Positions 22,780 through 30,448 are shown, numbered from the stretch's first letter. The stretch is DNA of 51,311 nt from Verrucomicrobiota bacterium (GCA_025457615.1 JALOTZ010000023.1:1-51311), one strand, 5' to 3'. A program made the numbers and translations. Notes: generated by a model from the sequence alone, not told the origin.

Positions 22780-23949
22780 CTACGAGCGTCCCCTGCCTCC
22801 GATCCCGCCTTGCGCCAGCCGCGCCTGCAGGTTGGCGATGGCCACAGCTTCCGTCTGGTCGTTCATCTCGTAAGAGTCCTTGCCGGGATGGATCACGAAC
22901 AACCGTTTCAGCTTCAAATCGTGCAACGCCGTGTGCATGGACTTGGTCATGGACGGCGCATCGCCATACTTGAACTCGAAGCCGTACCTCCGGCCCTGCC
23001 AGTTGACCATCAGGTCCAGTTCTGCCCCGCCGTGCGTGGCCCAGAAGTAGGCGTCCCGGTCGCCGGTGATTTGCAGCACCTGTTCGACCGCAAAGCCCTC
23101 CCACGACGCGCCCAGCTTCGGGTGCGCCTCCAGATCGGCAAACGCCGCCACTCGCATCAGGCAGTGCAACAACCCGGAATCCCGCAAGTAAATCTTCGGC
23201 GATTTCACCTGCCGCTTGCTCAGGTTCTCGTGCCACGGTGCAAGCTGCCGCACCATGAAGGTCGAACTGAGGATGTCCAGATACTTGCGCATCGTCGGTT
23301 CTGAGGCGCCTAGTGACCGAGCCAGTTCTGATCCCTTCCACACCTGCGCGTGGTAATGCGTCAGCATCAGCCAGAATCGCCGCAAGGCCGCCGCCGGGAT
23401 GGTGATGCCCAGTTGCGGCATATCCCGCTCCAGCAGGGTGCCCACAAATTCCTCCTGCCACTCGCGGCTGGCCAGGTCCGTGTCCGCCAGATACGCCAGT
23501 GGAAATCCTCCCCGCCACCACAACTTTCGCCACTCACCCTCGCCCACTTCCGCCAGACTGAACCCGGACACATCCACCAACGCCACCCGCCCCGCCAACG
23601 ATTCTGATACCCCGCGCACCAGTGCGGGAGACGCGCTGCCCGTCAGGAGAAACCGCGCCTTCACGGGCTTGCGATCAGCCAGCACCCGCAGCAACGCGAA
23701 CAACTCCGGCTTCCGCTGCACTTCGTCCAGCACCACCAACCCGGTCAACCTCTCCAATGCCACCTTCGGTTCCGCCAGTCGCGCCTGCGCATCCACGTCT
23801 TCCAAGTCGAAGAAATGACTCGGCTGCCCTCCAGCGATTTGCTGCGCCAGCGTCGTCTTGCCGACCTGTCTCGGCCCAAGCACGGAAACCACCGGGAAGC
23901 GCTTCAGCCGCTCGCGGATTGTTTCCAGATAGTATGTTCGCTGAATCAT
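22780..23949 (-). CDS. AAA ATPase with DUF4143 domain
   Basis: A 389-residue ATPase of the AAA_14/DUF4143 type. Walker A is GPRQVGKTTL (residues 25-34) and Walker B is GLVVLDEVQR near residue 72; LLTGSASPALVRG is sensor 1. The C-terminal DUF4143 part (SPKIYLRDSGLLHCLMRV; GASWEGFAVEQVL) ends in a nuclease-like core AELDLMVNWQGRRYGFEFKYGDAPSMTKSM with an ELD...EFK pattern as in PD-(D/E)XK folds. This family is abundant in bacteria with many mobile genes; its function is not well established. Start ATG at 23949. It stands alone in the region between the two 22-bp repeats. Confidence 0.88.
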   Translation of the reverse strand: MIQRTYYLETIRERLKRFPVVSVLGPRQVGKTTLAQQIAGGQPSHFFDLEDVDAQARLAEPKVALERLTGLVVLDEVQRKPELFALLRVLADRKPVKARFLLTGSASPALVRGVSESLAGRVALVDVSGFSLAEVGEGEWRKLWWRGGFPLAYLADTDLASREWQEEFVGTLLERDMPQLGITIPAAALRRFWLMLTHYHAQVWKGSELARSLGASEPTMRKYLDILSSTFMVRQLAPWHENLSKRQVKSPKIYLRDSGLLHCLMRVAAFADLEAHPKLGASWEGFAVEQVLQITGDRDAYFWATHGGAELDLMVNWQGRRYGFEFKYGDAPSMTKSMHTALHDLKLKRLFVIHPGKDSYEMNDQTEAVAIANLQARLAQGGIGGRGRS

Positions 23950-24078
23950 GGCCAGAATGACTTCCTTGAAAAATAAAATGCTCCATTTGTATTTTCAAGC
24001 ACGCAGGTTAGTCCATTGCATTTCAGTTTGTTACGTGTCCGAAGAAGTTCGGTTTTCAGACCAGATCGGGCTGCATGA

Positions 24079-24266
24079 AGACTTACGGGCCAGAGCTACG
24101 CCGATGTGGAAACTCAGGAAAGCGGACAGGCCAACCCCAAATACATGCGCGTTCAGTTCGGTGACGCGCCGGAGGTCGAGCGCCAGAAAGTGCGCGGGCG
24201 GCTTGAGAGGTACTGTGGGCAGGATAGGGGGGCATGGTCTTGATCACCGATGCCTTGAGGCCGTAG
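24079..24266 (+). pseudogene. DUF2779 gene remnant, frameshifted
   Basis: In-frame sequence from about 24082 reads LTGQSYADVETQESGQANPK, then YMRVQFGDAPEVERQKVRGR and LERYCGQD. This resembles the C-terminal end of DUF2779 proteins (exonuclease-like fold with a final YCxxDTxAMV). After YCGQD the frame shifts inside a six-G run (24227-24232); in the next frame the natural ending MVLITDALRP and a stop at 24264 are found. No start or upstream part exists; an in-frame TGA precedes the fragment. It is thus a 3'-terminal scrap of a larger gene. The rest of 23950-24301 shows nothing else. Confidence 0.5.
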
Positions 24267-24301
24267 GCCGGTTGATGGAGGGGCAACCGCTGGGCGAGGG
24301 A

Positions 24302-24939
24302 TCATCCTTGATCCCAAGCTCGTCCTTCATCCACTTCGCCAAGGCGCATGGGGAACGCCTCTGCCACATAAGGTTGGACGAGCCGGTCCTCTGTGGGCCA
24401 CGCATCAGCACGAGCGCCGCCCTCGATCTTCACGCTGCGGCTGATGTAGGGCGCTTCGCCCGCCTCCGCAAACGCCGATGGATAACGGAAGATGAGGCTT
24501 TGTTCATCGCCTGGATCGGACTCAACCGTCCAGCCGCTGTCGCCCAGCGCGGCGGACATCCGGGCCGCGAGGGCTGGACGCAGTTCATCCCGCACCTTCG
24601 CCTCACACGCCGCCACGAGAGATTCCAACCGCTTCTTCCGTTGACTGGTGCTGGCTGCCTTCTCAGGGTCGTGCTTGCCGGTGAAGCCGAGCCACTCGCG
24701 GCTCAACGACACATCCACGTCCTCGGAAAAACGTCGAATAGCCCGCCAAACCTTCGACAGTGCTGTGCCGCCCTTGAAGATAAGGTGGTCCCGTGCTCCT
24801 GGCAGGGCGAACAGCTCGCGCAAGGTCCAGCATACCCAAAATCCTTCTCCACCACCGGCGCGTTAAAGCCCAACTCCTGCGCCGCCGCGTTGAATAGCTC
24901 GCGGCGTCGTGCCTGCGTCAATGAGATGACGCTGTTCAT
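24302..24939 (-). pseudogene. abiEii: AbiEii-type toxin gene, frameshifted and truncated
   Basis: The nucleotidyltransferase toxin of a type IV AbiE system, broken in two ways. From the ATG at 24939 the frame encodes MNSVISLTQARRRELFNAAA up to VVEKDF, then a one-base loss in a run of A (24838-24841 on the plus strand) moves it out of frame. The homologous sequence continues in another frame: LRELFALPGARDHLIFKGGTALSKVW and FSEDVDVSLS, the GG(T/S)-DxD signature of DUF1814. The 3' end is lost as well: likeness stops at QPYVAEAFP and the frame ends at 24302 about 80 residues early. The start overlaps the abiEi stop as ATGA, showing the ancestral coupling. Confidence 0.75.
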
Positions 24940-25556
24940 GGTTTGGCTTTCGCGGTGAGGCGTTGGACGATGGGACGCATCCAAGCAGGGAGCTTGGGCG
25001 TCAGAGCTGTCAGCTCAGATTTGGCATCCGCGTCCAGTCGTTTTCGGAGTAGCTCCAACTGCGCCGCTTCCAGCCCGCGCTCACGGAGATACCGGATTGC
25101 CTGGATGACCAACCCGACAGGACGGCCCGCACCCAGCAGGTTGCGCGGTGCGGCACGCCGGAAGACCAGTGTCAGTTTGCCAAGCGCCAGGCGGCGCGGC
25201 ACGCCGTTGGTCAGGATGACGATCCTGCCAGGCACCTGCTCGGAAAGCCCCAGCAGGTTGGCCGCGTAAGCGCCGGACACCTGCCACTCGGCGCTGCTGC
25301 CCTCCATCAGTGCCCGCACCGCTGCCATCGGGTCGGGCGCGGTCTTGCCAATCACCGGATGTTCACGCGGCAGGTCGTAGAGTCCGTGGCGGATGCGACG
25401 AATCTTCCCCGTCTTCGCCAACCGGCTGAGCGCCTGGCGCACCGCTGCCGCGTTCCCAATCCCCTGAAAATGCTTCGGTGAATACGCGGCAGCAGCCTTC
25501 TTCGCCCTCATCGACCGAAGAATAGCTTTATCAATGGCATTAACGCTATTTGCCAT
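24936..25556 (-). CDS. abiEi: AbiEi-type antitoxin
   Basis: A 206-residue antitoxin of the AbiE family. The N-terminal winged helix (AIDKAILRSMRAKKAAAAYSPKHFQGIGNAAAVRQALSRLAKTGKIRRIRHGLYDLPR) binds DNA; the C-terminal domain (VSGAYAANLLGLSEQVPGRIVILTNG and onward) is the AbiEi-C type that counters the toxin. A longer frame begins at 25673, but Met at 25556 starts the homologous part and is preceded by a palindromic operator. In AbiE systems this protein represses its own operon. The linked toxin gene is broken, so this antitoxin is either a relic or now only a repressor. Confidence 0.85.
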   Translation of the reverse strand: MANSVNAIDKAILRSMRAKKAAAAYSPKHFQGIGNAAAVRQALSRLAKTGKIRRIRHGLYDLPREHPVIGKTAPDPMAAVRALMEGSSAEWQVSGAYAANLLGLSEQVPGRIVILTNGVPRRLALGKLTLVFRRAAPRNLLGAGRPVGLVIQAIRYLRERGLEAAQLELLRKRLDADAKSELTALTPKLPAWMRPIVQRLTAKAKP

Positions 25557-25565
25557 AGCTCTTGC

Positions 25566-25595
25566 TGTCACAAACACTGACCAGTATTTGTGACA
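25566..25595. promoter_or_regulatory. Palindromic operator upstream of abiEi
   Basis: A 30-base interrupted palindrome ending ten bases before the abiEi start. Outer arms TGTCACAAA and TTTGTGACA are perfect inverses, and the centre holds a second inverted pair CACTG / CAGTA around AC (ACTG/CAGT). AbiEi proteins are known to bind inverted repeats at their own promoter, so this is the likely autorepression site. Confidence 0.6.
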
Positions 25596-25662
25596 GATGC
25601 AAGCCTGTTTTGGGTGTGCAGCCCGGTCGTGTGGACGACCTTGTGCCGACAGGCGAAGCCCA

Positions 25663-26028
25663 TCAGTTCCCAAAGGCTGACGGCCTGTCCGGCGTCTCGA
25701 TCATCAGTTTGGACATTCTTACCGCCCGCAAGGTATCCGCGAGCGCCCCGAATTGCTCATCGCTGAGGTTCCCCTGGCACACCTGCTCCAGTTTGACGCC
25801 AGCGCGACGCAGGACGAGGGCAGCAAGGAGCGACTTGATGGAGGCAGACGTGGCCAGGAACACCGGTCGCTGGCTGCCTAAAGCGGCTTCCAGTGCGACC
25901 TCAGCCATTGCCAGCGACTCCGGGGGCGGCTCAACGCCGAACTCGGCAGCGGTAGCCTGGGCAGGCTGGCCGTAGGCGGCTTCCAACCAGCTCACAAACT
26001 GCCGCAAGATGGGCTTGGTCTCCGCCAT
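25663..26028 (-). CDS. Unknown small protein, last gene of overlapping operon
   Basis: A 121-residue protein. The Met at 26028 (MAETKPILRQFVSWLEAAYG) is chosen over a longer frame to 26175, whose extra part is Pro/Arg-rich. Residues 50-110 (SQRPVFLATSASIKSLLAALVLRRAGVKLEQVCQGNLSDEQFGALADTLRAVRMSKLMIETPD) resemble the middle of DnaB-type helicase C-terminal domains (FSLEMSxxxLxxRLL...GxLxxxxxxxLxxAxxxLxxxPLxIDDTP), but the Walker A segment is absent, so this would not be an ATPase. It overlaps the upstream 199-residue gene by 37 bases. Whether it is a degenerate fragment or a true small protein cannot be decided here. Confidence 0.55.
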   Translation of the reverse strand: MAETKPILRQFVSWLEAAYGQPAQATAAEFGVEPPPESLAMAEVALEAALGSQRPVFLATSASIKSLLAALVLRRAGVKLEQVCQGNLSDEQFGALADTLRAVRMSKLMIETPDRPSAFGN

Positions 26029-26591
26029 AGCAACACGCGGCGCGGCACGAGGGCGTTCGGCGTCAAGAAACTGAGGAACACCTGGTCGCGGCTTGGTCCC
26101 AGGCCGAGATGGACCACCCGCAGCCGCGACTCCACTTCGGCACCCTGGAGCGCGAGCGTCGCGCAGTGCGCCCACGGGCTACTACTTCCGGCCCTGTGGT
26201 AGGGCGGCTCGTGAGCGACCCCGGCAACGTAAACAATTTCAGTCTGGAAGCGGAACCAGGTCTCCGCTGCGGGCACGGATTGGTCGATCACACGGGCGCT
26301 CATGCCGTGGGCAAACTGACGCCCCGGCAGTCGCTCATACATCTCCTGGACCTTCTCCAGGGACCAGCAGGGTGCGGTCACAACCAAGTTGGTGATGCCT
26401 TCGAGCCTGCTGACGAAGATCGTGAAGTCTAGCTCGGCTTCGGGCGGAGGGCCGATCAGCGGCAGGCACGCCAGGCCGAAGCCCTCCGTCCGCAGCAGCT
26501 CCAAGACGTGTTCGTCACGGTGTTCACTCCAGTCAAGATACTCGGCCTTCCAGTCGATCCCGGTATCGTCGATGGTTTCAGTGGCGATCAT
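25992..26591 (-). CDS. Unknown 199-residue protein in overlapping operon
   Basis: No recognised family. The protein starts at ATG 26591, whose first bases overlap the stop of the upstream small gene (ATGA at 26588-26591); an upstream in-frame extension to 26639 is thus unlikely. It is acidic, soluble and strand-rich (LDFTIFVSRLEGITNLVVTAP; WFRFQTEIVYVAGVAHEPP), with no signal peptide or membrane segment. The last 25 residues (RRVLLWRRPSPSCGSL) look unlike the rest and overlap the next gene, so the end may have shifted frame. Co-translation with its neighbours suggests a shared job. Confidence 0.5.
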   Translation of the reverse strand: MIATETIDDTGIDWKAEYLDWSEHRDEHVLELLRTEGFGLACLPLIGPPPEAELDFTIFVSRLEGITNLVVTAPCWSLEKVQEMYERLPGRQFAHGMSARVIDQSVPAAETWFRFQTEIVYVAGVAHEPPYHRAGSSSPWAHCATLALQGAEVESRLRVVHLGLGPSRDQVFLSFLTPNALVPRRVLLWRRPSPSCGSL

Positions 26592-26797
26592 GATCCTGCG
26601 GTCTTCAAAATCAGCGATGACAAGGCATCGCCCTGGCAAATTCTCTTCGAGTTCCGGTCGCGGGTGACGTTGCCCTGCTTGTCGTAGTAGCCCAGGTTCC
26701 GACCAAATTTGTCCCGCGCAACGAGCTGGTGGCCGTTGTCCACGATCCAGCCGACGCGATTGCTGCTGCGGTCCCTGATGACGGTTTCCTTACTCAT
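26588..26797 (-). CDS. Small beta-repeat protein (DRSSNRVG motif)
   Basis: A 69-residue protein starting at the Met at 26797, which overlaps the stop of the gene before it (ATGA at 26794-26797). It consists of three or four short beta units: VIRDRSSNRVGWI, VARDKFGRNLGYYDKQG and NVTRDRNSKRI, ending CQGDALSSLILKTAGS. The unit (DxxxNxxGxx) resembles the DASGRT repeats of the protein at 11517 and the C-terminus of the lipoprotein at 14473, but this one lacks a signal peptide. Similar small proteins occur on mobile elements; no role is known to me. Confidence 0.6.
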   Translation of the reverse strand: MSKETVIRDRSSNRVGWIVDNGHQLVARDKFGRNLGYYDKQGNVTRDRNSKRICQGDALSSLILKTAGS

Positions 26798-27045
26798 AGG
26801 CGTGATTGCGCTTCCGGGTGTGGCACATCGAACCACCCGGCTGATTTCGGCACGTCGGCGAGATGACCGAGGAAGCAAATACGGACCAGGTTTCCGGTGC
26901 GGGTGAGTGCGAGTTTGCCCTTGGCGAACTTCAGTCCAGCGGACTCAAGGGCCTCCGCGATTCGTCGGAACGCCTCAGCTTCATCCTGAATCGGTGCAGC
27001 GCCTGTGGGCTTCACGGTAAGATCGTAGGCGTGGTGCCCAGGCAT
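26794..27045 (-). CDS. Unknown 83-residue protein, first gene of overlapping operon
   Basis: An 83-residue protein starting MPGHHAYDLTVKPTGAAPIQ. A weak AGGA precedes the ATG at 27045. An in-frame GTG at 27096 would give 17 more residues (RPWLSVHDFTLRKFNK), but these may be the decayed end of the upstream integrase remnant, so 27045 is preferred. The core EAEAFRRIAEALESAGLKFAKGKLALTRTGNLVRICFLGHL is a helix followed by two strands, with no known match. Its stop overlaps the start of the 69-residue gene, the first of three overlaps in a row. Confidence 0.5.
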   Translation of the reverse strand: MPGHHAYDLTVKPTGAAPIQDEAEAFRRIAEALESAGLKFAKGKLALTRTGNLVRICFLGHLADVPKSAGWFDVPHPEAQSRL

Positions 27046-27092
27046 TTTGTTAAACTTCCTGAGGGTGAAGTCGTGAACCGAAAGCCAAGGCC

Positions 27093-27285
27093 TCACCGCT
27101 CGACTCGTAGGTTCGGGCGTGTGATTTCCTGCAAGTCAACTTTCGCCGTCTTGGCAATCGCCTTGAACTGTCGGCTCAAACCTCGTTTCCCACCCGACTC
27201 GCCGCTCGCCAATTTTGGCATGACGTATCCGTCTGCGGGATTCCCACCAGCGCATTCCTTCAGGAACGGGAGCAGGTGTTCGTGG
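27093..27285 (-). pseudogene. Tyrosine integrase remnant
   Basis: Minus-strand frame reads IHEHLLPFLKECAGG, then MPKLASGESGGKRGLSRQF, KAIAKTAKVDL and a stop at 27093. It aligns with residues about 261-315 of the intact integrase at 21086 (IHPELQSHLE..., PELAAKGSGGQHGLSESFKVI), that is, the segment between the first catalytic Arg and the His-x-x-Arg motif. The rest is missing. Its 5' side is cut at the 22-bp repeat at 27286, and in-frame TGA lies just before. It is a different integrase from the intact one. Confidence 0.6.
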
Positions 27286-27307
27286 ATCGCACAGAATCAA
27301 CGTGCAT
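27286..27307 (+). repeat. 22-bp direct repeat, right copy
   Basis: Identical over 22 bases to 22487-22508. It abuts the integrase remnant, so one copy marks the point where that gene is cut. The interval between the copies is 4.8 kb and contains all the broken defence genes of this region. Confidence 0.6.
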
Positions 27308-27585
27308 TTACATCAATGCTTGATAAGCCCCACCTTAGTCCACCGAAGCGCAAGCTGGGCGTCGCATGAAGTGCGGACAGGCGGGCTCCGTCCCCGCGTC
27401 CGCGCTGTCTCGCCCACCCGGCCTGCCCTGAGCCACCCGGGTTGACGGGTGGTGGGCGCGGCGGCCAGACCGTGGATGCTTCCCAGGAACCCGAGTTGAT
27501 CCACCTGCGCAAACTGTGTTCCGCACGGAACAAAGATTCTGCGCGCGGTTCGTGGCGGGAAGGCACCAGGCCGGGAGGGTGGCGG
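27308..27585. other. Intergenic, island-to-core junction
   Basis: No gene is supported. Short frames rich in Arg, Gly and Pro appear on both strands. A 7-bp stem with 6-base loop at 27433-27452 (CCACCCG / CGGGTGG) lies downstream of trpA on the minus strand and could end that operon, but there is no T-run. Confidence 0.4.
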
Positions 27586-28389
27586 TTATCCGTGAACGGT
27601 CCGGGCTTGCGCCAGCGTCTTTACAAACCCGCTGACCTGCGGCACCAGACCGGGTGACTTCCCGTGCTGGGCGATCCGGCTGACCACCGCGCTGCCCACC
27701 ACGATTGCGTCGGCGTGCCGCGCCACTTCCCGGGCCTGCTCGGCATTGGAGATGCCGAACCCGATGGCCACCGGCAGGTCCGTGTGTGCGCGGATCTTGG
27801 CGGTCATTTCCCCGATGGTATCCGCCACGCGGGCCTGCATGCCGGTGACGCCTTCCCGGGACACGTAATACACAAAACCGGCGGCGCGCTTGACGATGAG
27901 TTCGATCCGGTCCTCCGGCGTGGTCGGCGCCACGAGGTAGATGTTACACAAGCCGGCCTCGCGCATCAGCGACTCGTAATTCTCCGATTCCTCCGGCGGC
28001 AGATCGAGGACCAACAGGCCGTCCACACCCGCCCGGGCGGCGTCCGCAATGAACCGCCCGACCCCGACGCGATGCAGGAGGTTGAAATAGATGTAAAGCA
28101 CGAGGGGGATCCGGCTCGAGGCGCGGATGCGGGCGACGGTGGCGAGCACTCCCGCCGGGGTGGTGCCGGATTCCAGCCCCCGCTGCGCGGCCAGTTGGTT
28201 GACCACGCCATCGGCCAGCGGATCACTGAACGGCACGCCCAGTTCAAGGACGTCCACGCCCACCTGGTCGAAAGCCAGGGCGAGCTGTTCGGTGGCCGCG
28301 AGGTCCGGATCCCCGGCCCCGATATAGATCACCAACCCCTTGCGCCCCTGGCGGCGCAGGTCCGCGAATCGTTCCACAATGCGATTCAT
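27586..28389 (-). CDS. trpA: Tryptophan synthase alpha chain
   Basis: A 267-residue TIM-barrel enzyme that splits indole-3-glycerol phosphate into indole and glyceraldehyde-3-phosphate, passing indole to TrpB. The catalytic Glu is in VLELGVPFSDPLADG with the catalytic Asp just after it, and the phosphate-binding loops are PVAIGFGIS and VVGSAVV. The start is Met at 28389 (MNRIVERFADLRRQGRKGLV); a frame to 28425 adds 12 residues without family likeness. Length matches the family. trpB is not in the window; the gene follows coaX on the same strand with a repeat in the gap. Confidence 0.95.
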   Translation of the reverse strand: MNRIVERFADLRRQGRKGLVIYIGAGDPDLAATEQLALAFDQVGVDVLELGVPFSDPLADGVVNQLAAQRGLESGTTPAGVLATVARIRASSRIPLVLYIYFNLLHRVGVGRFIADAARAGVDGLLVLDLPPEESENYESLMREAGLCNIYLVAPTTPEDRIELIVKRAAGFVYYVSREGVTGMQARVADTIGEMTAKIRAHTDLPVAIGFGISNAEQAREVARHADAIVVGSAVVSRIAQHGKSPGLVPQVSGFVKTLAQARTVHG

Positions 28390-28440
28390 GCGGCGAAGTG
28401 TCCCGTCGCCACCGCCGGGTTTCAAGCCTCAATGGGATCC

Positions 28441-28543
28441 CGTAGCCGCGAACGTCCAGTCCGCGCCATCTCTCTCCGTTCGGAAAGCTGCGGGAGGGGT
28501 GAAGGCCACGCTGGGTCCGGGATATTGGCGCCGACTCACGTCA
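28441..28543. repeat. Repeat family 1, copy A
   Basis: About 100 bases matching 42578-42711 with gaps: shared CGTAGCCG at the left, AGTCCGCGCCAT, TCGGAAAG, GGAGGG and TGGCGCCGACT then ACGT. It lies between coaX and trpA, and its right end reaches into the coaX stop codon at 28541-28543. It has no coding capacity. Confidence 0.6.
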
Positions 28544-29329
28544 GGCGGTCAGCGGGTGGGGGCGGCCCGGCTGGGCTTCGGCCTGGTGACTCATCCAGAT
28601 CAGTCTCAGACCTTCGAGCGTGAGCGCAGGTTGGACGGACGCGATTTCGGGAAGACCCGCGGCGACCAGGGCGGCGTACCCCCCCGTGGCGATCACCGGG
28701 AGGCGGCGGGTGCGGAGTTTGTGTTTCAGCCGACCGATGAGTTCGCGCACCAACCCGCGATAACCGTGGAGGGCCCCGATCAACATGGCTTCTTCGGTGT
28801 TGCGACCGACGGCGGCGTTTGTGGGCTGAATGCGGATGCGGGGCAGCAGCGCGGTCTTCTCGTGCAGATAATCCGTCATGGCGGCCAGGCCGGGGGCGAT
28901 GATGCCGCCGATGTAGTCGCCCGAGCGGTTCACCACGTCGAAGGTGACGGCGGTGCCGAAATCCACCACCACCACGGGGGCGCCGCATCGGGCGCGGGCA
29001 GCGACGGCATTGGCCAGGCGGTCGGGACCGATGGTGCCGGGCTTGGGATAGTCAATGCCGAGTCCCCGCACCGTGGCCGGGGAAAGGAGCAGCGGCTCGA
29101 CCCCCGCCAGCGTCCGCACGGCGCGTCGGGCGGGCTGGACCGCGCGCGGCACCACACTGCAAATCGCGACCCCGTTCACGACCACCCGCTTCAACCGGGT
29201 CCGCAGCGAACGCCGGGCGCGGCCGTTGAACCAATCGGCGGTGGGCAGATCCCAGCGCCGGAGCACCCGGCGGGAATTGGCCAGGCCGACGTGCGTATGG
29301 GTATTACCGATGTCGAGGAGCAGGAGCAT
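28541..29329 (-). CDS. coaX: Type III pantothenate kinase
   Basis: A 262-residue kinase for the first step of coenzyme A synthesis, of the CoaX type (ASKHA fold). Motifs in order: LLLDIGNTHTHVGLA for phosphate binding, TIGPDRLANAVAA (pantothenate site), VVVVDFGTAVTFDVV, and GGIIAPGLAAMTDYLHEKTALLP. It needs no acetyl-CoA feedback in the known family and uses a monovalent cation. The gene lies in a cluster with nadC and birA, as in many bacteria, 113 bases after birA (29330-29442, no gene). Confidence 0.92.
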   Translation of the reverse strand: MLLLLDIGNTHTHVGLANSRRVLRRWDLPTADWFNGRARRSLRTRLKRVVVNGVAICSVVPRAVQPARRAVRTLAGVEPLLLSPATVRGLGIDYPKPGTIGPDRLANAVAARARCGAPVVVVDFGTAVTFDVVNRSGDYIGGIIAPGLAAMTDYLHEKTALLPRIRIQPTNAAVGRNTEEAMLIGALHGYRGLVRELIGRLKHKLRTRRLPVIATGGYAALVAAGLPEIASVQPALTLEGLRLIWMSHQAEAQPGRPHPLTA

Positions 29330-29442
29330 GGGGAAATGGGGCGTGGGCGGGATGGCGCAGTGGAGTGGTGGAGTGCCGGGGTGATGCGACTTCGTTCAGT
29401 GGCCATGGCATCGATACTTCAGTGCTCCGTTTCTCCATCCGG

Positions 29443-30426
29443 TCATTGCTTTTCAAGGGTCAGGTCTCCGCCGGTGATGCATTCGAGATGGCCGTGCTGG
29501 GTGCGCAACAACAGCGCGCCGTCGGGGTCCAGGGACTCGGCCCGGCCCACCAGCCGGCGGTCGCCGATCCGGATCTGCACCGTCCGACCCAGCGTGCTGC
29601 AGCCCGATTCCCATTCCTCGGCGATGGCCTGGAACTGTCCGTGGCAGACCCGGGCATAATCCCGGTCCAATTCACGCAGGACGGCAGTTGCCAGGGCGGG
29701 GCGGTCCACGCGCTGTCCCAAAGCCAGCCTCAGGGAACCGGCCACCTTCGACAACTCCCCGGGGAAATCGGAGGCCGTCTGGTTCACATCGATGCCGACC
29801 CCCAGGACCACGTAGCGCACGCGGTCGGTCTCGGCGCTCAGTTCCGTGAGGATGCCTGCCACCTTGCGTCCCTGGATCAGCAGGTCGTTGGGCCACTTGA
29901 TTTCCGTCTCGATCCGCGTGACCGAGCGGATGGCGCGACGGAGGGCGGTGGCGGCGGCCACGGTCAACCGGGTGATTTCCTGGGGACGCCAGGCGGGGCG
30001 CAGCAGGACCGAGAACCAGAGTCCCTGGCCGGCCGGGGAAGACCACGAGCGCCCGAGGCGCCCGCGCCCGCGCGTCTGCGACTCGGCAAACACCACCGCT
30101 CCTTCGGCAGCGCCGTCGCGCGCCAGTTTCTCGACCATGTCATTGGTGGAGGCGGTTTCCTTGAAGACGCGGATGTCGCGTCCGATCACCCGATCCCCGG
30201 GCAGCCGCGCCATGAGATCGTCCGCGTGCAAGGCATCCGGCGTGGCGATCAGCCGGTAGCCCTGGTGCGGGCTGGCTTCTATCTCGTAGCCCATCGAGCG
30301 CAGATCCTCGATGCGGCCCCACACGGCGGCGCGCGTGACGCCGAGGGCGCGGGACAAGTCCGATCCCGACACCCAGCCGCCATCCGGCGCCCGCAAGGCT
30401 TTCAAGATTTCCAGGTCAAGGTTCAT
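29443..30426 (-). CDS. birA: BirA: biotin ligase/repressor
   Basis: A 327-residue bifunctional protein. The N-terminal winged helix (LEILKALRAPDGGWVSGSDLSRALGVTRAAVWGRIEDLRSMGYEIEASPHQGYRLIA) is the BirA repressor type. The ligase domain carries SQTRGRGRLGRSW (the GRGRRGR biotinyl-AMP loop) and IKWPNDLLIQGRKVAGILTE, then a C-terminal SH3-like part (TVQIRIGDRRLVGRAESLDPDGALLL). It attaches biotin to carrier proteins and, with biotinyl-AMP bound, can repress biotin genes. The Met at 30426 starts the homologous part; the frame to 30465 adds 13 residues overlapping nadC. It follows nadC by 22 bases. Confidence 0.94.
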   Translation of the reverse strand: MNLDLEILKALRAPDGGWVSGSDLSRALGVTRAAVWGRIEDLRSMGYEIEASPHQGYRLIATPDALHADDLMARLPGDRVIGRDIRVFKETASTNDMVEKLARDGAAEGAVVFAESQTRGRGRLGRSWSSPAGQGLWFSVLLRPAWRPQEITRLTVAAATALRRAIRSVTRIETEIKWPNDLLIQGRKVAGILTELSAETDRVRYVVLGVGIDVNQTASDFPGELSKVAGSLRLALGQRVDRPALATAVLRELDRDYARVCHGQFQAIAEEWESGCSTLGRTVQIRIGDRRLVGRAESLDPDGALLLRTQHGHLECITGGDLTLEKQ

Positions 30427-30448
30427 GGGGGAACGGGTGGAGGCGGAA

